Below are positions 46,101 to 57,000 of a DNA stretch of 64,000 nucleotides, in pieces; positions within the stretch are counted from its first letter, which is position 1, and each line of letters starts with the position of its first letter. The DNA comes from Angiostrongylus vasorum (taxonomy: Eukaryota > Nematoda > Chromadorea > Rhabditida > Metastrongylidae), in contig JADANN010000335.1 of the NCBI GenBank assembly GCA_018806985.1, positions 620,001-684,000 of the forward strand, given 5' to 3'. The notes under the pieces are model-generated. The model worked only from the letters and a program-made list of their open reading frames with translations, was not told where the DNA came from and searched no databases. A program made the translations under genes and the position numbers.

Positions 46101-47621
46101 GTGTAATATGGCCTTGAATATTAATTTGTTTGGTATATCATGTCTACAGCAAGAAATTACCAGTACTTTGTAGGTGTTCACAGAAAGAAGGAAAAAAAGT
46201 TGTCGTTGAGTTCAATTTGTTACATTTCTCAATATGAGCAAAGTTTCTAACCACAAGGATCTCAATAACTTTATTGCTTATATTTATTTATATGATCTTA
46301 TAAACGGATCTTTTTGAGCTGATGTGAGGTTGGTATAGGTTTTCGTTGTCGTTGCTGATGTTGTTGTTGGTCGATGGCTGACATTTCTGCGATTTCGCCT
46401 TCGTCAGAGCTGTGCTGTTGCGAGTCGAACCTTATACCAACCACGCATCAGCTCAAAAAGATCAGTTTATTGAATCATATAAATAAATATATCAACTAAT
46501 AATGCCGAAGTTTATAGAAAGTCGGTCTTTTGAATTTTACTGCTCAATACTTTCATTTTCATTGCAAAATGTAGGGACGTATAGTGGACGATATACATTG
46601 ATTTCAATACATGCGTGCTCAGAAATTATTGCACCACTGTTAATTGATATGAAACTCGCTGGTATATCTTGAGTGTACAGATCTTTGCTAAGGACTTGCA
46701 ACTTTCTTAGTTTTCAGCAATCAAAGTCTAATTCACAATGTATAACTTTTTTATTTACTGCCTATTATTTTTTCATGGCAGGAGATCACGTTAAATATAA
46801 CCAAAATGATGCTGAGTTTTGCAAAAAAAAAGTCTGATTCCTTGGGACCAAAATGGTATTTTTGTCTTTTTTTCTTCCTCAAGAGGAAGTATATCCAACA
46901 TGGATGCCAGCAAACCGATCGGATGTACTGCAACAGTACTTGGCGATGTAACCAATGTGTCGTTCATGTTTCTGGCTCCCTCCAATACTTTTTGATTGTG
47001 GATCTGATATTAGAAGAACATTCTAGAAGGACCAACTGTGCTCTTGGAACAATAGTACAAATTCTCTTAAATAAGTAGTTATAAGACCGTAACAGAGAGT
47101 GCGTGTAGTGCAGTTGTTTGAGGTGCTCTGCAATACATTAAGATCGATCTCGCGTCGAGTGCTCACTGTGCGTTCCATCCCTTCGGTGTCGGCAAATTGG
47201 TACCGGACTTGTCTGGGAGGGTAGCAGCAGTGGCTCGATACAGCGGTAGGCCACCGCGAGTCACTGTAGAGGCCAGACATGCATTCAATCACCTCTAACG
47301 CTACTTGGTGAAGTCGAATGCATGGCGGATCTCTTAGGAATTGATCAATACCGAGAACTTTGGAGCTTTTAGCTTCAATACAGTTATCATAGAACTAGCA
47401 CACGGCTTTAAGTGTCATAACCTGTTAACTGTTTGGCTGATGACTGTGTTGTGAAGACACGAAATCTCATACGACCATAATAAATCGATAACGGTTTAGA
47501 ATTAATACTTGTAAGCCGTATCTTTTCAGATATAGTATCGGATCGTTTTGCCGAATTCATTCTTCGAAGAGATGGTCTTACTATTTCGTTTCTTGTTGGT
47601 GGTATTAACGACGTTTTCTGA
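43150..47621 (+). CDS. hus-1: Checkpoint clamp subunit HUS1
   Basis: HUS1 forms the ring-shaped 9-1-1 clamp with RAD9 and RAD1, which loads at damaged DNA and activates ATR signalling. Five exons join in phase: 43150-43596, 43964-44041, 44119-44221, 45948-46052, 47530-47621, giving 274 residues (human 280). The N-terminus MRFSAIL matches the family's M.F.A.I start, followed by NEIMMELDVDDL (human NEIYLELTSENL). The middle has GVYFPPVKSV (human SIYLPVLKTM) and GEMHLKCRMNQ. The end has ALLNIVSDRFAEFILRRD (human ALCNIVNNKMVHFDLLHED) then LTISFLV. Exons 4 and 5 are small and separated by 1.4-1.7-kb introns that hold two D/A SINEs, a MITE E and another SINE A, so automatic prediction could easily miss the C-terminus. 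Reading through exon 3 instead would give a false stop at 44311. Confidence 0.94.
43634..43920 (+). repeat. tRNA-like SINE, family A
   Basis: In hus-1 intron 1, ending about 45 bases before exon 2. Head GTGCGTATAACGCAGTGG, box GGGATCGATCCC, tail GATCAATGCCGAGAGCC. Confidence 0.92.
44546..44882 (+). repeat. SINE-like family D
   Basis: In hus-1 intron 3. Starts CTCCAAACGGTTTACCGCC; the tail has three CCAAGTAT units. GTTGAAA on both sides may be a short target duplication. Confidence 0.85.
45513..45784 (+). repeat. tRNA-like SINE, family A, with target duplication
   Basis: In hus-1 intron 3. Flanked by AGTTGTGGAA (45503-45512) and AGTTATGGAA (45785-45794). Head CCGTGTGTAGCGCAGTGG, box GGGATCGATC. 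Confidence 0.92.
46262..46560. repeat. Palindromic MITE family E
   Basis: Compact copy in hus-1 intron 4. Left arm TATTTATATGATCTTATAAAC and GAGCTGATGTGAGGTTGG; right arm AACCACGCATCAGCTCA and GAATCATATAAATAAATAT. The core TTTCTGCGATTTCGCC lies between. The arms pair over most of their length. Confidence 0.88.
46740..46830. repeat. Repeat family C, fragment
   Basis: Boundary TTTATTTACTGCCTA followed by a diverged lead-in and ATGATGCTGAG, then unrelated sequence. This is a truncated copy in hus-1 intron 4. Confidence 0.6.
47099..47361 (+). repeat. tRNA-like SINE, family A
   Basis: In hus-1 intron 4. Head GTGCGTGTAGTGCAG, body CGGACTTGTCTGGGAGG, tail GATCAATACCGAGAAC. Confidence 0.9.
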
Positions 47622-48461
47622 GGAGCGGCGGGTCGATTATAGTAGTCTATTCAGTTAGTATTACTTAACTCTGCACTACTACGTACTTCTGTACTGCTGT
47701 TTTTACCCTAAAGGATTGAAGTAGTGCCTTTGCTTGTGTCTAAGGTAAGGAATGTTCCGTACACAGAGCGAGTGGCGACGATTGAGGTCGTCGTCGCGTT
47801 GCTCTGTTGAGAATATCGTGCCAAATAGTGACGGTGGCGATGAATCGACCGACCGTATCAGCACAATTCGTCGACTCTGCAGAGATCGTTCGCACATTTT
47901 GACCTAGTAGCTCTCCAATCGGTCCATATCTTTTTCACATGCGAATATGGTTCTTTGTTATTGTAACTGTTTCTATTTGATGTTTAATATAACCACAGCG
48001 ATGCTGAAATACTTGCAAAACTCCGAACCGCTGATGTCTGCGGTGGGGATCGAACCCGTTATTATCCTTTCCCGGGGGTTAACGTGTTCACCACCACACC
48101 ATATGGGTCTTTTGTTTCGCCTTTCTCAGCCGTGTATAGTTTTCTGTTTCTCAAGAAACGCACCAGATACCCATAAATTCTAGCTTCTCATCTTTCCCGT
48201 TATATATTTTATTATCCGCATATTTTAACCTTTGCAGCCCTGATCGATTTGCATCTTTTTCACGTATGAGTACGGTCCAGTGTTGTTGTAATTATTTTAC
48301 CATCTATTTGTAAATTTTTGCTTATCATCTCCTTTTTATTCGTGGAATTGACGGTTCGTTCATATACATCTTATGTTTTGATCCTAAGATCTCTTTGTTT
48401 TGAGTACCATTCTCTTTGAGCCAAGTCCTAACGGCAGTTTCCTAAGTGAATGGTAAGCGCA
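47622..48461. other. Interval between hus-1 and the myosin light chain gene
   Basis: Holds a family C copy (47985-48135). A serine/arginine-rich plus-strand frame at about 47754-47908 could be a stray exon but links to nothing. The remainder should include the downstream promoter. Confidence 0.35.
47985..48135. repeat. Repeat family C with clear tRNA-like box
   Basis: Carries GGGATCGAACCCG, whose complement CGGGTTCGATCCC is a perfect pol III B box. ACACCATATGGGTC is the counterpart of the A-box side. This copy best shows the tRNA kinship of family C. Confidence 0.75.
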
Positions 48462-50720
48462 ATGGATGAGCAGTTAGCGGATTGTCGTGAGGTATTCTGC
48501 TACTTTGATAGCAGAGGAGACGAGAAGATCAGCGTTCAGCAAGTTTGTGAAGAGATTCTCTCTCATTTTTCCTGTTTTCCTGATTTTCAAGTTTGTTTTG
48601 GTAGTGTTTATACGCTGGTCTTCTTTTCAGGTTGGTGACGTTCTTCGTGCTCTTGGACAAAATCCAACTGAAGCGGAAATTGGACGATGCTGTGCTGCTT
48701 ATGAGAAGGAAGCACGTCTTTCGTTCGAGGATTTTGTTCCGATATTTCAGTCGGTCAGCAAGAATCGGTAGGTGTTCTGGCGATATCTTAGAAATTACCG
48801 TTTGCACTCGTGAATATGGTGTGTTGGATTCATTTTTGAGGAGTCCAACGTCTTATTAACTTAGAAATTAAGTCGGAAAGTCAGTCGGAAAAAGTTCACT
48901 TGTTTCTGTTGAGCGAGAAATTGGTGAATTAAGTGCGGTTTTACTCTTCTATATGTTCAATTAAAGGATCTTATTTTAACCATAATGATGCTGTCTGTGG
49001 TGGGGATCGAACACGCTGTTATCCTTTCCGGGGGTTAACGCGTTCACCGCCGCTCCATGCGGATCCTTCTGTTTCGCCGTTCTCTCAGCAGTTTTTTGAT
49101 CTTAATAGTGTTAAACAGCAAGGATCTCTTCGAACTAGAGAACATTTTAAATGGATTCAATCTCGTTCGCTGTCAATAGTCCCCACTTTGTTTGCTTTTT
49201 TTATTTACTGCCTACTACATTTTTCACGGCAGGGTATTAATCGAATTCAACCACAACGATGCTGAGATATTCGCAAAACTTGGACCCCGGCCCAGATCGA
49301 AGGAAAAGTAGGCTCGGCTTTTTCTAAGGACATGGCGGGTTTTAGACGTTAAGTGTAAGACCACTTATTTCTATCCGCTTTGACGAGTTAATGTAGCCAT
49401 GGGCTGCTCTTGGTTGCCATAGGTTCGCTGTTAGCTGGAATTACGACAGAACTGTGTAAATTCTTAGCTTTGGGAGGCACTGATGAATACCTTACTGGAT
49501 CGCGTTTCTGAATTCAGGAAAACCTGTTGGGCATTAAGGTGGTGGACGGTCAGAGAGTGTGATACAATAGCCCGTGTGTGTTATGGAACCTCCCTTATTG
49601 TCGCTGATGCACGGCAGTTTGACGAGTCTAATGGATTATTTTGGTTAATGTTTGAATCTAAAGTACTCATTACGTCTTGTGTGCGCTAAACCGCGAAATA
49701 AGCGTTTTCTGAGCGAAATTCACGAAATACGTCTTGAGTGCGCTAAACAGCGAAATAAGATATGTTGTATGACTCGACATTTATGAAGGTTATGGAAGAG
49801 GAATACTGTGGTTTCAAGTGTATACTGTTAGGGATTGTGGTCTTTAAAGTTTTTTTTACTGAACATTTCACTTTTTTTAGGGAAAAGCATACCGTTGAAG
49901 AGTTTGTCGAAGGTCTTTCTCATTTCGATAAAGAAGGAAACGGACTCATTAACGTCGCAGAACTACGTCATCTGCTGACGACTTTAGGTTTGCTACAGAG
50001 GTTGTACATTACAGAACGAAGTCTTCGAGACTTAGAATCTTGTAATCTTCTATATTATTTGAACCTCACCACTAGTAGTCAGGGAACTACTAGATTCAGT
50101 GACATGTTGCCAACGTGTTATATGCCAGAATATTCCATCCACATAATGTTTGGAGTTCGGGTGCGGCTACAGTGGTCGATTGTATTTTGACCGATTGTGA
50201 ATTACCGAATAGCCTTACCCGGTTTTGTTCAGTTGTTTGAAGAAGCCATCCCTTAGTATTAGCCTTGGCAAGAAAGGCTAATAACGCACCGAACTCCTAC
50301 TTCTGAAAATCAGATGAGATCTTACTTTTAGAGCTTGTTGCATCTTCTGGACATTTTGAGATAGTGGGCAGTTATTTGTATAAATGCTCTAAACTCTTCA
50401 TTGTAGTTGTTGAGTAGCATGCCGTGGTGCAATTTTAGAGCGGGGCAAATTCCTAACCTAGAAATGATCGATAAAGTGTTTGTAAATGAGAAGTTGTGTT
50501 GACCCTACTTAAAAGCAAATGAATCTTTGACAGTGTAGAACTAAGCAGTTCACAGTCAACAACCTTATATTTAAACATCTCATGGTAATAAGTGCGTTCC
50601 ACTTTTGTTTTAGGTGAACGTTTGTCGGATGAAGAGGTTGATCAGCTTTTGGCTGGACATAACGATTCTCATGGGAACGTTAACATCGCCGACTTTGTTC
50701 GTAATGTGATGAACTCTTAA
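48462..50720 (+). CDS. mlc-5: Essential myosin light chain, non-muscle type (MLC-5-like)
   Basis: Essential light chains wrap the IQ motif of myosin II heavy chains; the C. elegans non-muscle member, mlc-5, serves embryonic elongation and cytokinesis. Four exons join in phase: 48462-48542, 48631-48767, 49881-49987, 50614-50720, giving 143 residues, the usual length. EF-hand-fold landmarks run in order: [14 protein letters not shown] (degenerate loop 1), [53 protein letters not shown] (the most complete loop), [33 protein letters not shown]. The sequence matches mlc-5 more closely than muscle mlc-3. An in-frame upstream ATG at 48450 precedes the chosen start by four codons; the family N-terminus favours 48462. 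Intron 2 holds two family C copies. Confidence 0.95.
48975..49100. repeat. Repeat family C, partial
   Basis: GGTGGGGATCGAACACGC and GGGGGTTAACGCGTTCACC identify it. In intron 2 of the light chain gene. Confidence 0.75.
49195..49315. repeat. Repeat family C, boundary part
   Basis: TTTATTTACTGCCTACTAC, a GGCAGGGTATT lead-in, then ACGATGCTGAGATATTCGC and a truncated GGCCCAGATCGAA box. Same orientation as the 48975 copy. Confidence 0.75.
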
Positions 50721-51090
50721 ATACCAACTTTTCTTTCGATCTGAAATGGTTTCTATTGTACATCAGCTGTTTATTCCTAGCTTTGTTCTCACTCTGATGG
50801 GCATCATTTTTCATCCAGAGCCAAATATTGACCAGTATCACCTTGGTTAGCACTCATTTGCTTCACTGTTCTTGCTTATACTATTCTGCCTCTCATAGCT
50901 AAGGGCATTCTTACTTTACAGGCTGTTTTATGTTTGTAAAAGTCCCGATAAATGGATTGTTTTTTCCCTTGTGTTATTGTCACAACAAAGGTTACCGGGT
51001 CTTTCGTCTCGTCTGGTTTATCGCCTTCGGAAGTACTGATGATTAAGTTACTGTACTTCAATAACAATGTTGTAGTTTTACACTGGAGTT

Positions 51091-51096
51091 TTAGAA
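51091..51096 (+). promoter_or_regulatory. Likely trans-splice acceptor of taf-9
   Basis: TTTTAG ends two bases before the taf-9 ATG and 373 bases after the stop of the upstream gene, the arrangement expected for a downstream operon gene. Confidence 0.5.
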
Positions 51097-54000
51097 ATGT
51101 CTGGACCAGGAGGTGCAAGTGGTGGTGGGGATACCGGCAACTATGGAGATGATCCTGACGTAGGAGAGGGTTCAGCAATGGATGCTAGTCGTGACATTAC
51201 GCATGTAAAGGCGATTTTAGATGAAGCTGGCATTGTAGACTATGACCCCTCGTGTGGTACATCTTCTTCTCGACGTCAGTTCAAGCATTTTAGACGCGAT
51301 TGAATGCTGTTAGACTTTATGGAGCTGTTTTGGGGAAGGGCGTGCTTTCCTGTGTTTTCAGGCTTACGCTGTAGTACGATTTTCCAGTTACTCTACGCGA
51401 CAACGTCTGGTTTGCTGACCAAAGCAAAAGCTATTTCGCAGCATTGCGGGAAAATTGTGATCGATGAGGCCGATGTGCAAATGGCCGTGGACTTTAGTGG
51501 TGAGATGTTTTTAAGATACTACATCAGCGAGTACAGCTATTTTGCTTTTTTCTTTGATATCTTGTGTTCTGGCTTTTTGCTTCCAGCAAACTACAACCAT
51601 AAGCTTAGAAGAATTTAAAATTGTGACCTGTCAGTTGGGACACTGGTTAAGATGCCCAGTTTTTTGCAAAGAACACGTGGGATGGGCGCGATCCCTTTCC
51701 ACATCTTTCGAATTGATACGGTTTTTTTGTGAATTTTTCGTTATTAGTGGCTTCTATGTGCCACATGTCGCTTAGGATCTTCTACTTATCACTCCGGTTT
51801 TTGAAACAAATATAACATTTGTGTAAAATGAAGAAAATTTCATAACTGAGTACATTTTGGCACTTTTATATGCCTTCTGTATCCATCCATTTCGTGCGAT
51901 AACGACGATTCATCACATCGATCGAAAATGAATGACAACTGCTCGAAATTTTAATGTTATGCGGTTGAACTACCGTAACAAAGAAAATAAACTCTGTCAT
52001 CTGTAGCGGCTTCATCATGGAGAACGATTAAGAAAGCACTGAAGACACTGAGCCAAATGAGTAATCTGTTGTACGATCCGTTGAACAGACTAAGAAAATT
52101 TGATCGAAAGGTGGTCATGAAGAGGTTGGGAGTGAGTGTTCGAGGATGTACCTCGCAACCGTTGAATCTTTGCTAAAAGTAAATCGTTAGTGCATCCACA
52201 GCTTTTGCTTTAGTTCATAACTTATGGATTTCTTTTTTATAAACTACTCATCTCATGTCTCATAAGGGCGCGTGTAGCACAGTGGTCAGGGGTGCCCTAC
52301 AATATACATGAGATCGATCCCAGCGTCCCAGCCTTACCAAGCCTTTCTTCCCTCCAGGGTCGGAAAATTTGTACTGGACTTGTCTGGGAAGACAGCAGCA
52401 CTGACTCGATATATCGGTAGGGCACCGCGAGTCATTGTAAAAACCAGATAAGAATTCAGTCGCCTCCAATACTTAATGAAGTCTAGTGCATGGCGCGTCC
52501 TTCAGGGATTGTGATCAATGCCGAGAAGAGAAGTGTTTACTCATCTCACTGTAAACTAGACGAACAGATATGGAAAAGACAAGAACCAGTCACTTGAGGA
52601 GGTTATTGTTGAATATACGAAAAATTAATTACTCTCTACCTTATGTTAGACATCCATGGATAGTAATAGCAATTATCCCCGGAGTAGTTGCTATTTCTTT
52701 CTATTACTGTATGTTTCTGTAGTGAGGATCATATCTACTGTTTCTCAAGTTGCCTGGCAAATGTCGTAGTACGTAAATATTTTGATCCCATCCTAAGGAA
52801 CTTCGTATAGAGAATTCCTCCATCAAATAGTGAATTCTGTATCTACCTAGCAGACACATTCGATGGAGGCGGCCTTTGCCACAACGCCACTAGACACAGC
52901 ATCTCGTGGCCATCGGTCGCACCACCGGGTATGCTGTTGGGTACGTCTCATTGCTTGAAGAATGGACCCCGCGACCCGGGCCTTGACCCTACCACCAACG
53001 ACACTCGCTTGGACGTAGCCCTCTAGCACGGTCATTTTTTTGGCAGTCTCTGTCGAGTCTTACGTTCCACTTCGTTGCCTTATTCTTACGCCAGTACTCT
53101 TCCATCGTTATTCCTGATGTATTGGTGTTGCCTTTATGTATATAAAGATTTAATCCCAAGTTTGAGTGTCGATACATGTTGCCCTGTGTCAACTACAAAA
53201 ATTCCCCGTTGCGTCTTCTCACGAAGTCGAGCATTCTGCTTAAAGCTAGTGGTTATTCGGTGCCGAGAACTGACTCGAAGGCCTATTTTCCGCTAGCAAC
53301 TGCGATAGTCGACCGCTTCTTCACTGTACTTGTCCAGTGCTGTCTGGACGTTTTTCGTTTCGAACTGGATGGCGAATGTTGCATCTGTGATCCTTTTCGT
53401 TAGCGTATTGACGTAGGAAATGCGGTCGACTTCATCATAGGGAAGCTGTACTTGGGACGATGCTAGGTCTTCACTATCGCCAAGATTACTTAGGAGACGG
53501 TTAGCAGCCCTTTTTAAAGCCCCTTGACGTGAGGACATTGAGTAAGTCATTATGTAGCGAATGTAAACGTACTGGTTTCCAGGTTTGAGACTGATTGTCC
53601 TGCGACTTCGTAACAGTAGTTTGGTCGTTGCAGCAGACTCTATTGATTTGGCCAATGCACCAAACTATTACTACAGAAACATACAGTAATGGAAAGAAAT
53701 AGCAACTATTCCTGGGATAGTTGCTATACTCTCCACCCCCACATAAGTTTATTGTACTGAATTTAAACAACTGAACAACCGAATTCTACTTAATGGTATG
53801 ACAACATCGATGACAATCATATAGTCGTTTCTAGTAGGAGAGGAATGAGGTTTTTGTGAAGTGGTGACTGTATTTGAAGTGAAGAGGGGGAGAGAGAGAG
53901 ATTAGGAGGGGAGAATGAGTTAGGCGTACGTCATTCTCTAGCAGAGTTCTACACATCTTACCTAATGGACGAATCGGAGGATGCGAGCTTCATCCTAGTT

Positions 54001-57000
54001 AGCTTCTTCTCCTCTCCTCTGTTTGTTAGACTCGGATCGTTGCGATTATTCGAATATTGCTATGACAGAATAAATAGGTGATGATGATGTCTAGGAATAA
54101 AGTGAGATGCGTGTAGAAGAATACAATAGCGTAAATGGTGAATATTATTTGTGTAAGTGTTAGACAATGATTGGTAGGTAGGGTTGCAGAGCTAGGGTTA
54201 GGATAGTCGTCATCATGCATTAGAAATTGTTGGAGTTCGTAAGTAGTAGAGCTCGCTCCCTTTTGTTAATATCATGATTAAAGAAATGTTCATCGTCTGA
54301 TGGTTGAATTGAGTACGGAATAGCGGTCGTAAGTTATAACGTTCTCTCGATCTTTTGTGTAGCTCCTCTTCGTTTTTAATGTCGTGACTTGGTGCAGTAT
54401 TCGACTCGTCGTTAGTATATTCGGAGACTCATTTGGTTGGGTGTTTCCCAGTTCTAATGGTACAAGTAAATTAACAGATCTTCTGATGATTCGTCCATTA
54501 GGTAGCTTGACGTGTGCTTCTCGTATGGCTCCACTCTGTGATGATTGGAGTTTTATGATATGGCTCATCCTCCAGGTATTTCGAAGTAGGACCGGTTCGT
54601 AAATTAGTACCATTGTACCAGTCGTTGGGGGAATTGTAGTGCCTCTCTTTTTATCAAAGGCACATGTGTTTCTCGGAGGCTACTGAGGTACTGTTGGCTC
54701 CAAATGGTCCAATACTGTTGCGTTAATTTGTGACTTGATGTCACAGCTGCTATCGCTTGCTGTCTGGTGCGCAACCGATCTAGTTCATGTGGAGGAATAT
54801 AGTCTTCTTCGTTTTCTTGGACACTCATGGACTCGAATGGATACGTCAATATCATATCGCGTTGGATGAAATCGCTTGGGCGCAAGATTAGTAGGTCATC
54901 AGGTTTTTCTTCGATGTACGTGAGCGGTCTGTTATTTAGGCATCACTCGATCTCTACCAAAAGAGTTGCTAATTGTGACGTTGTTGGAATCGTCTTCTGC
55001 AACACTTTGTAAAGGGAACGTTTCACTGATTGTATAAGGCGCTCGTAAAATGTCCCCTGCCACGGAGCTTAAGGTGTTATTGTTCTCCACGTTATTGCTC
55101 AGGTTGCCAATGTCTTCGTAAACGAGGTATCATTGGTTATTGGAGCAATAGCAGTTCGTAAGATTTGTTCCGCTAAAGTGAAGTTCGGTGCGCTATCGGA
55201 AGTGATCGTGTTAGATGCACCCCTTCTAGCAAAGAATCGACGAAGTGCTAATAGGAGTTCGTCAGTTGTCATATTTCGAACTAGTTCTAGGTGTAGCAGC
55301 CTTGTGGCTGTACACATAAGAATAATTCCATAGCCTTTCACTACATCTTCTGCATTTTCCGTTGACAATGGCCCAAAGTAATTAAAGGAAGGCCCATAGT
55401 TGGTATTTTACACATATATTTCGTTGGATGGGAAATTGTTACAGAGAACGATTCATTTGGTCGACACGCCTTCCACATAGCAAGCTGAGAATGCGTTTAA
55501 AGACCTCAGCCAGTAATAGGTGTGTTATTGTAGTGTTAAAATAGATGGATAGAAGGGACGTTATTACGATGTCCAGAGCACATGACACATGACATTATCT
55601 TCCAAGTTAACTGATCTTCCATCTGGTCACATAGACCTATTTGATCAACGCACAGAGGATCCATTATGATAAATGCAACTGGTTTAGCAGGCTTAAGGTT
55701 CAGGTTTGCATTGATTTGTGTGCTCTTTTTCATGGCTTTTTATGTTCTGCGTATCCTTATGTTCTATCTTCGGATCAAATCGAATTCTTGTTCATGATGA
55801 ATAGAATTTTATTACTATCCAACTACATTGCTGTCAGCCTGTGCTATGATTTTGTAATATATGCTGTGTTTTGATGACCTTAACGTTTTTATACCCGCCG
55901 ATTTCATACAATGATCATAGTATTTCACAGTGATTGGAAATGAGATAGCAACCAAGTACTTGTCAAAATTCACATTTTGAACGCTGGAGTGATGTCGGCA
56001 CAGATGATTTGAGCGTTCTGATTTAACAGCTCATCGTGAGTAGACCATATCCCTTATGATCCCTTATGTTGCTCATCTACAGAAAATCTGAAGTGTTTTG
56101 AAGGACAAGGATTAAGGTATTGACAGTGAGTCAGTGATGATAGTCTAGACGGTGAGTACTGGTCTGTCATGGCCGTTGGGTTTTCACTAATAGTCAGCTT
56201 TGGGTTTGCTTGCTGCTCCTGTTTGATGCACAAAGCCGATCCATTTCTATAAAATTTTTATGGCTTATGTATGGGAGTTCCTTTCAAGACAAACCAACAA
56301 GTACTGGTAAGACAAGTATAGTTGGCCAGAATCAACAACTGTCGAAAGAATGAAAGTATTCATTGGTCTCGCCTTCAGATGGAAATTGTAAATTGAGGAT
56401 TACTAGATCTCCTAGCCTGTTATATTTCTAGATCTGAACCGATTGAGTCTAACTTGATATCACATTAAACGTCACTTCAATTTTTAACTTGGAACGGTTT
56501 AGGTATTCTTCATGATGTTAGACCAAAGCGTGCTGAAGTTTTGAAAATGGCCAGTGATCGTAACGGGCAGCCGTTGCCCCAGGTTCGACATAACTTTGGT
56601 TTGAAACTTCCCAACGACAGGTTAGACTTCATACTTTTTATTAATACTTTTTTATTACATGATCCAGTATCACGTTTATTGTGTGGATGCCAGCATTTCT
56701 TGCATCCGCTTCGTTTTCTTCCCGTTCACTGTTCACAAAGGACTTCGGACATTTCCAGTGTTGTTTCGGATGCTGCTTGAAGATTTCTTCTTTTTTATGA
56801 ATGTGGTAGAACGCCGTTTGTATGGATTCGCCTTCCAGTCATGGAGATAGCCGAGCTAAGGCATTCACTTCTTTACTGGAGGCGAGCGTTGGAGAGGGGC
56901 TCAAACTAGTGCCTTTGCTTCCTGAGTTACGGCATCACTAACCAGTGCGCCACCCTCTTTGCCCTATGTTAATGCTACTCATGACATTAAGAACGTGTTG

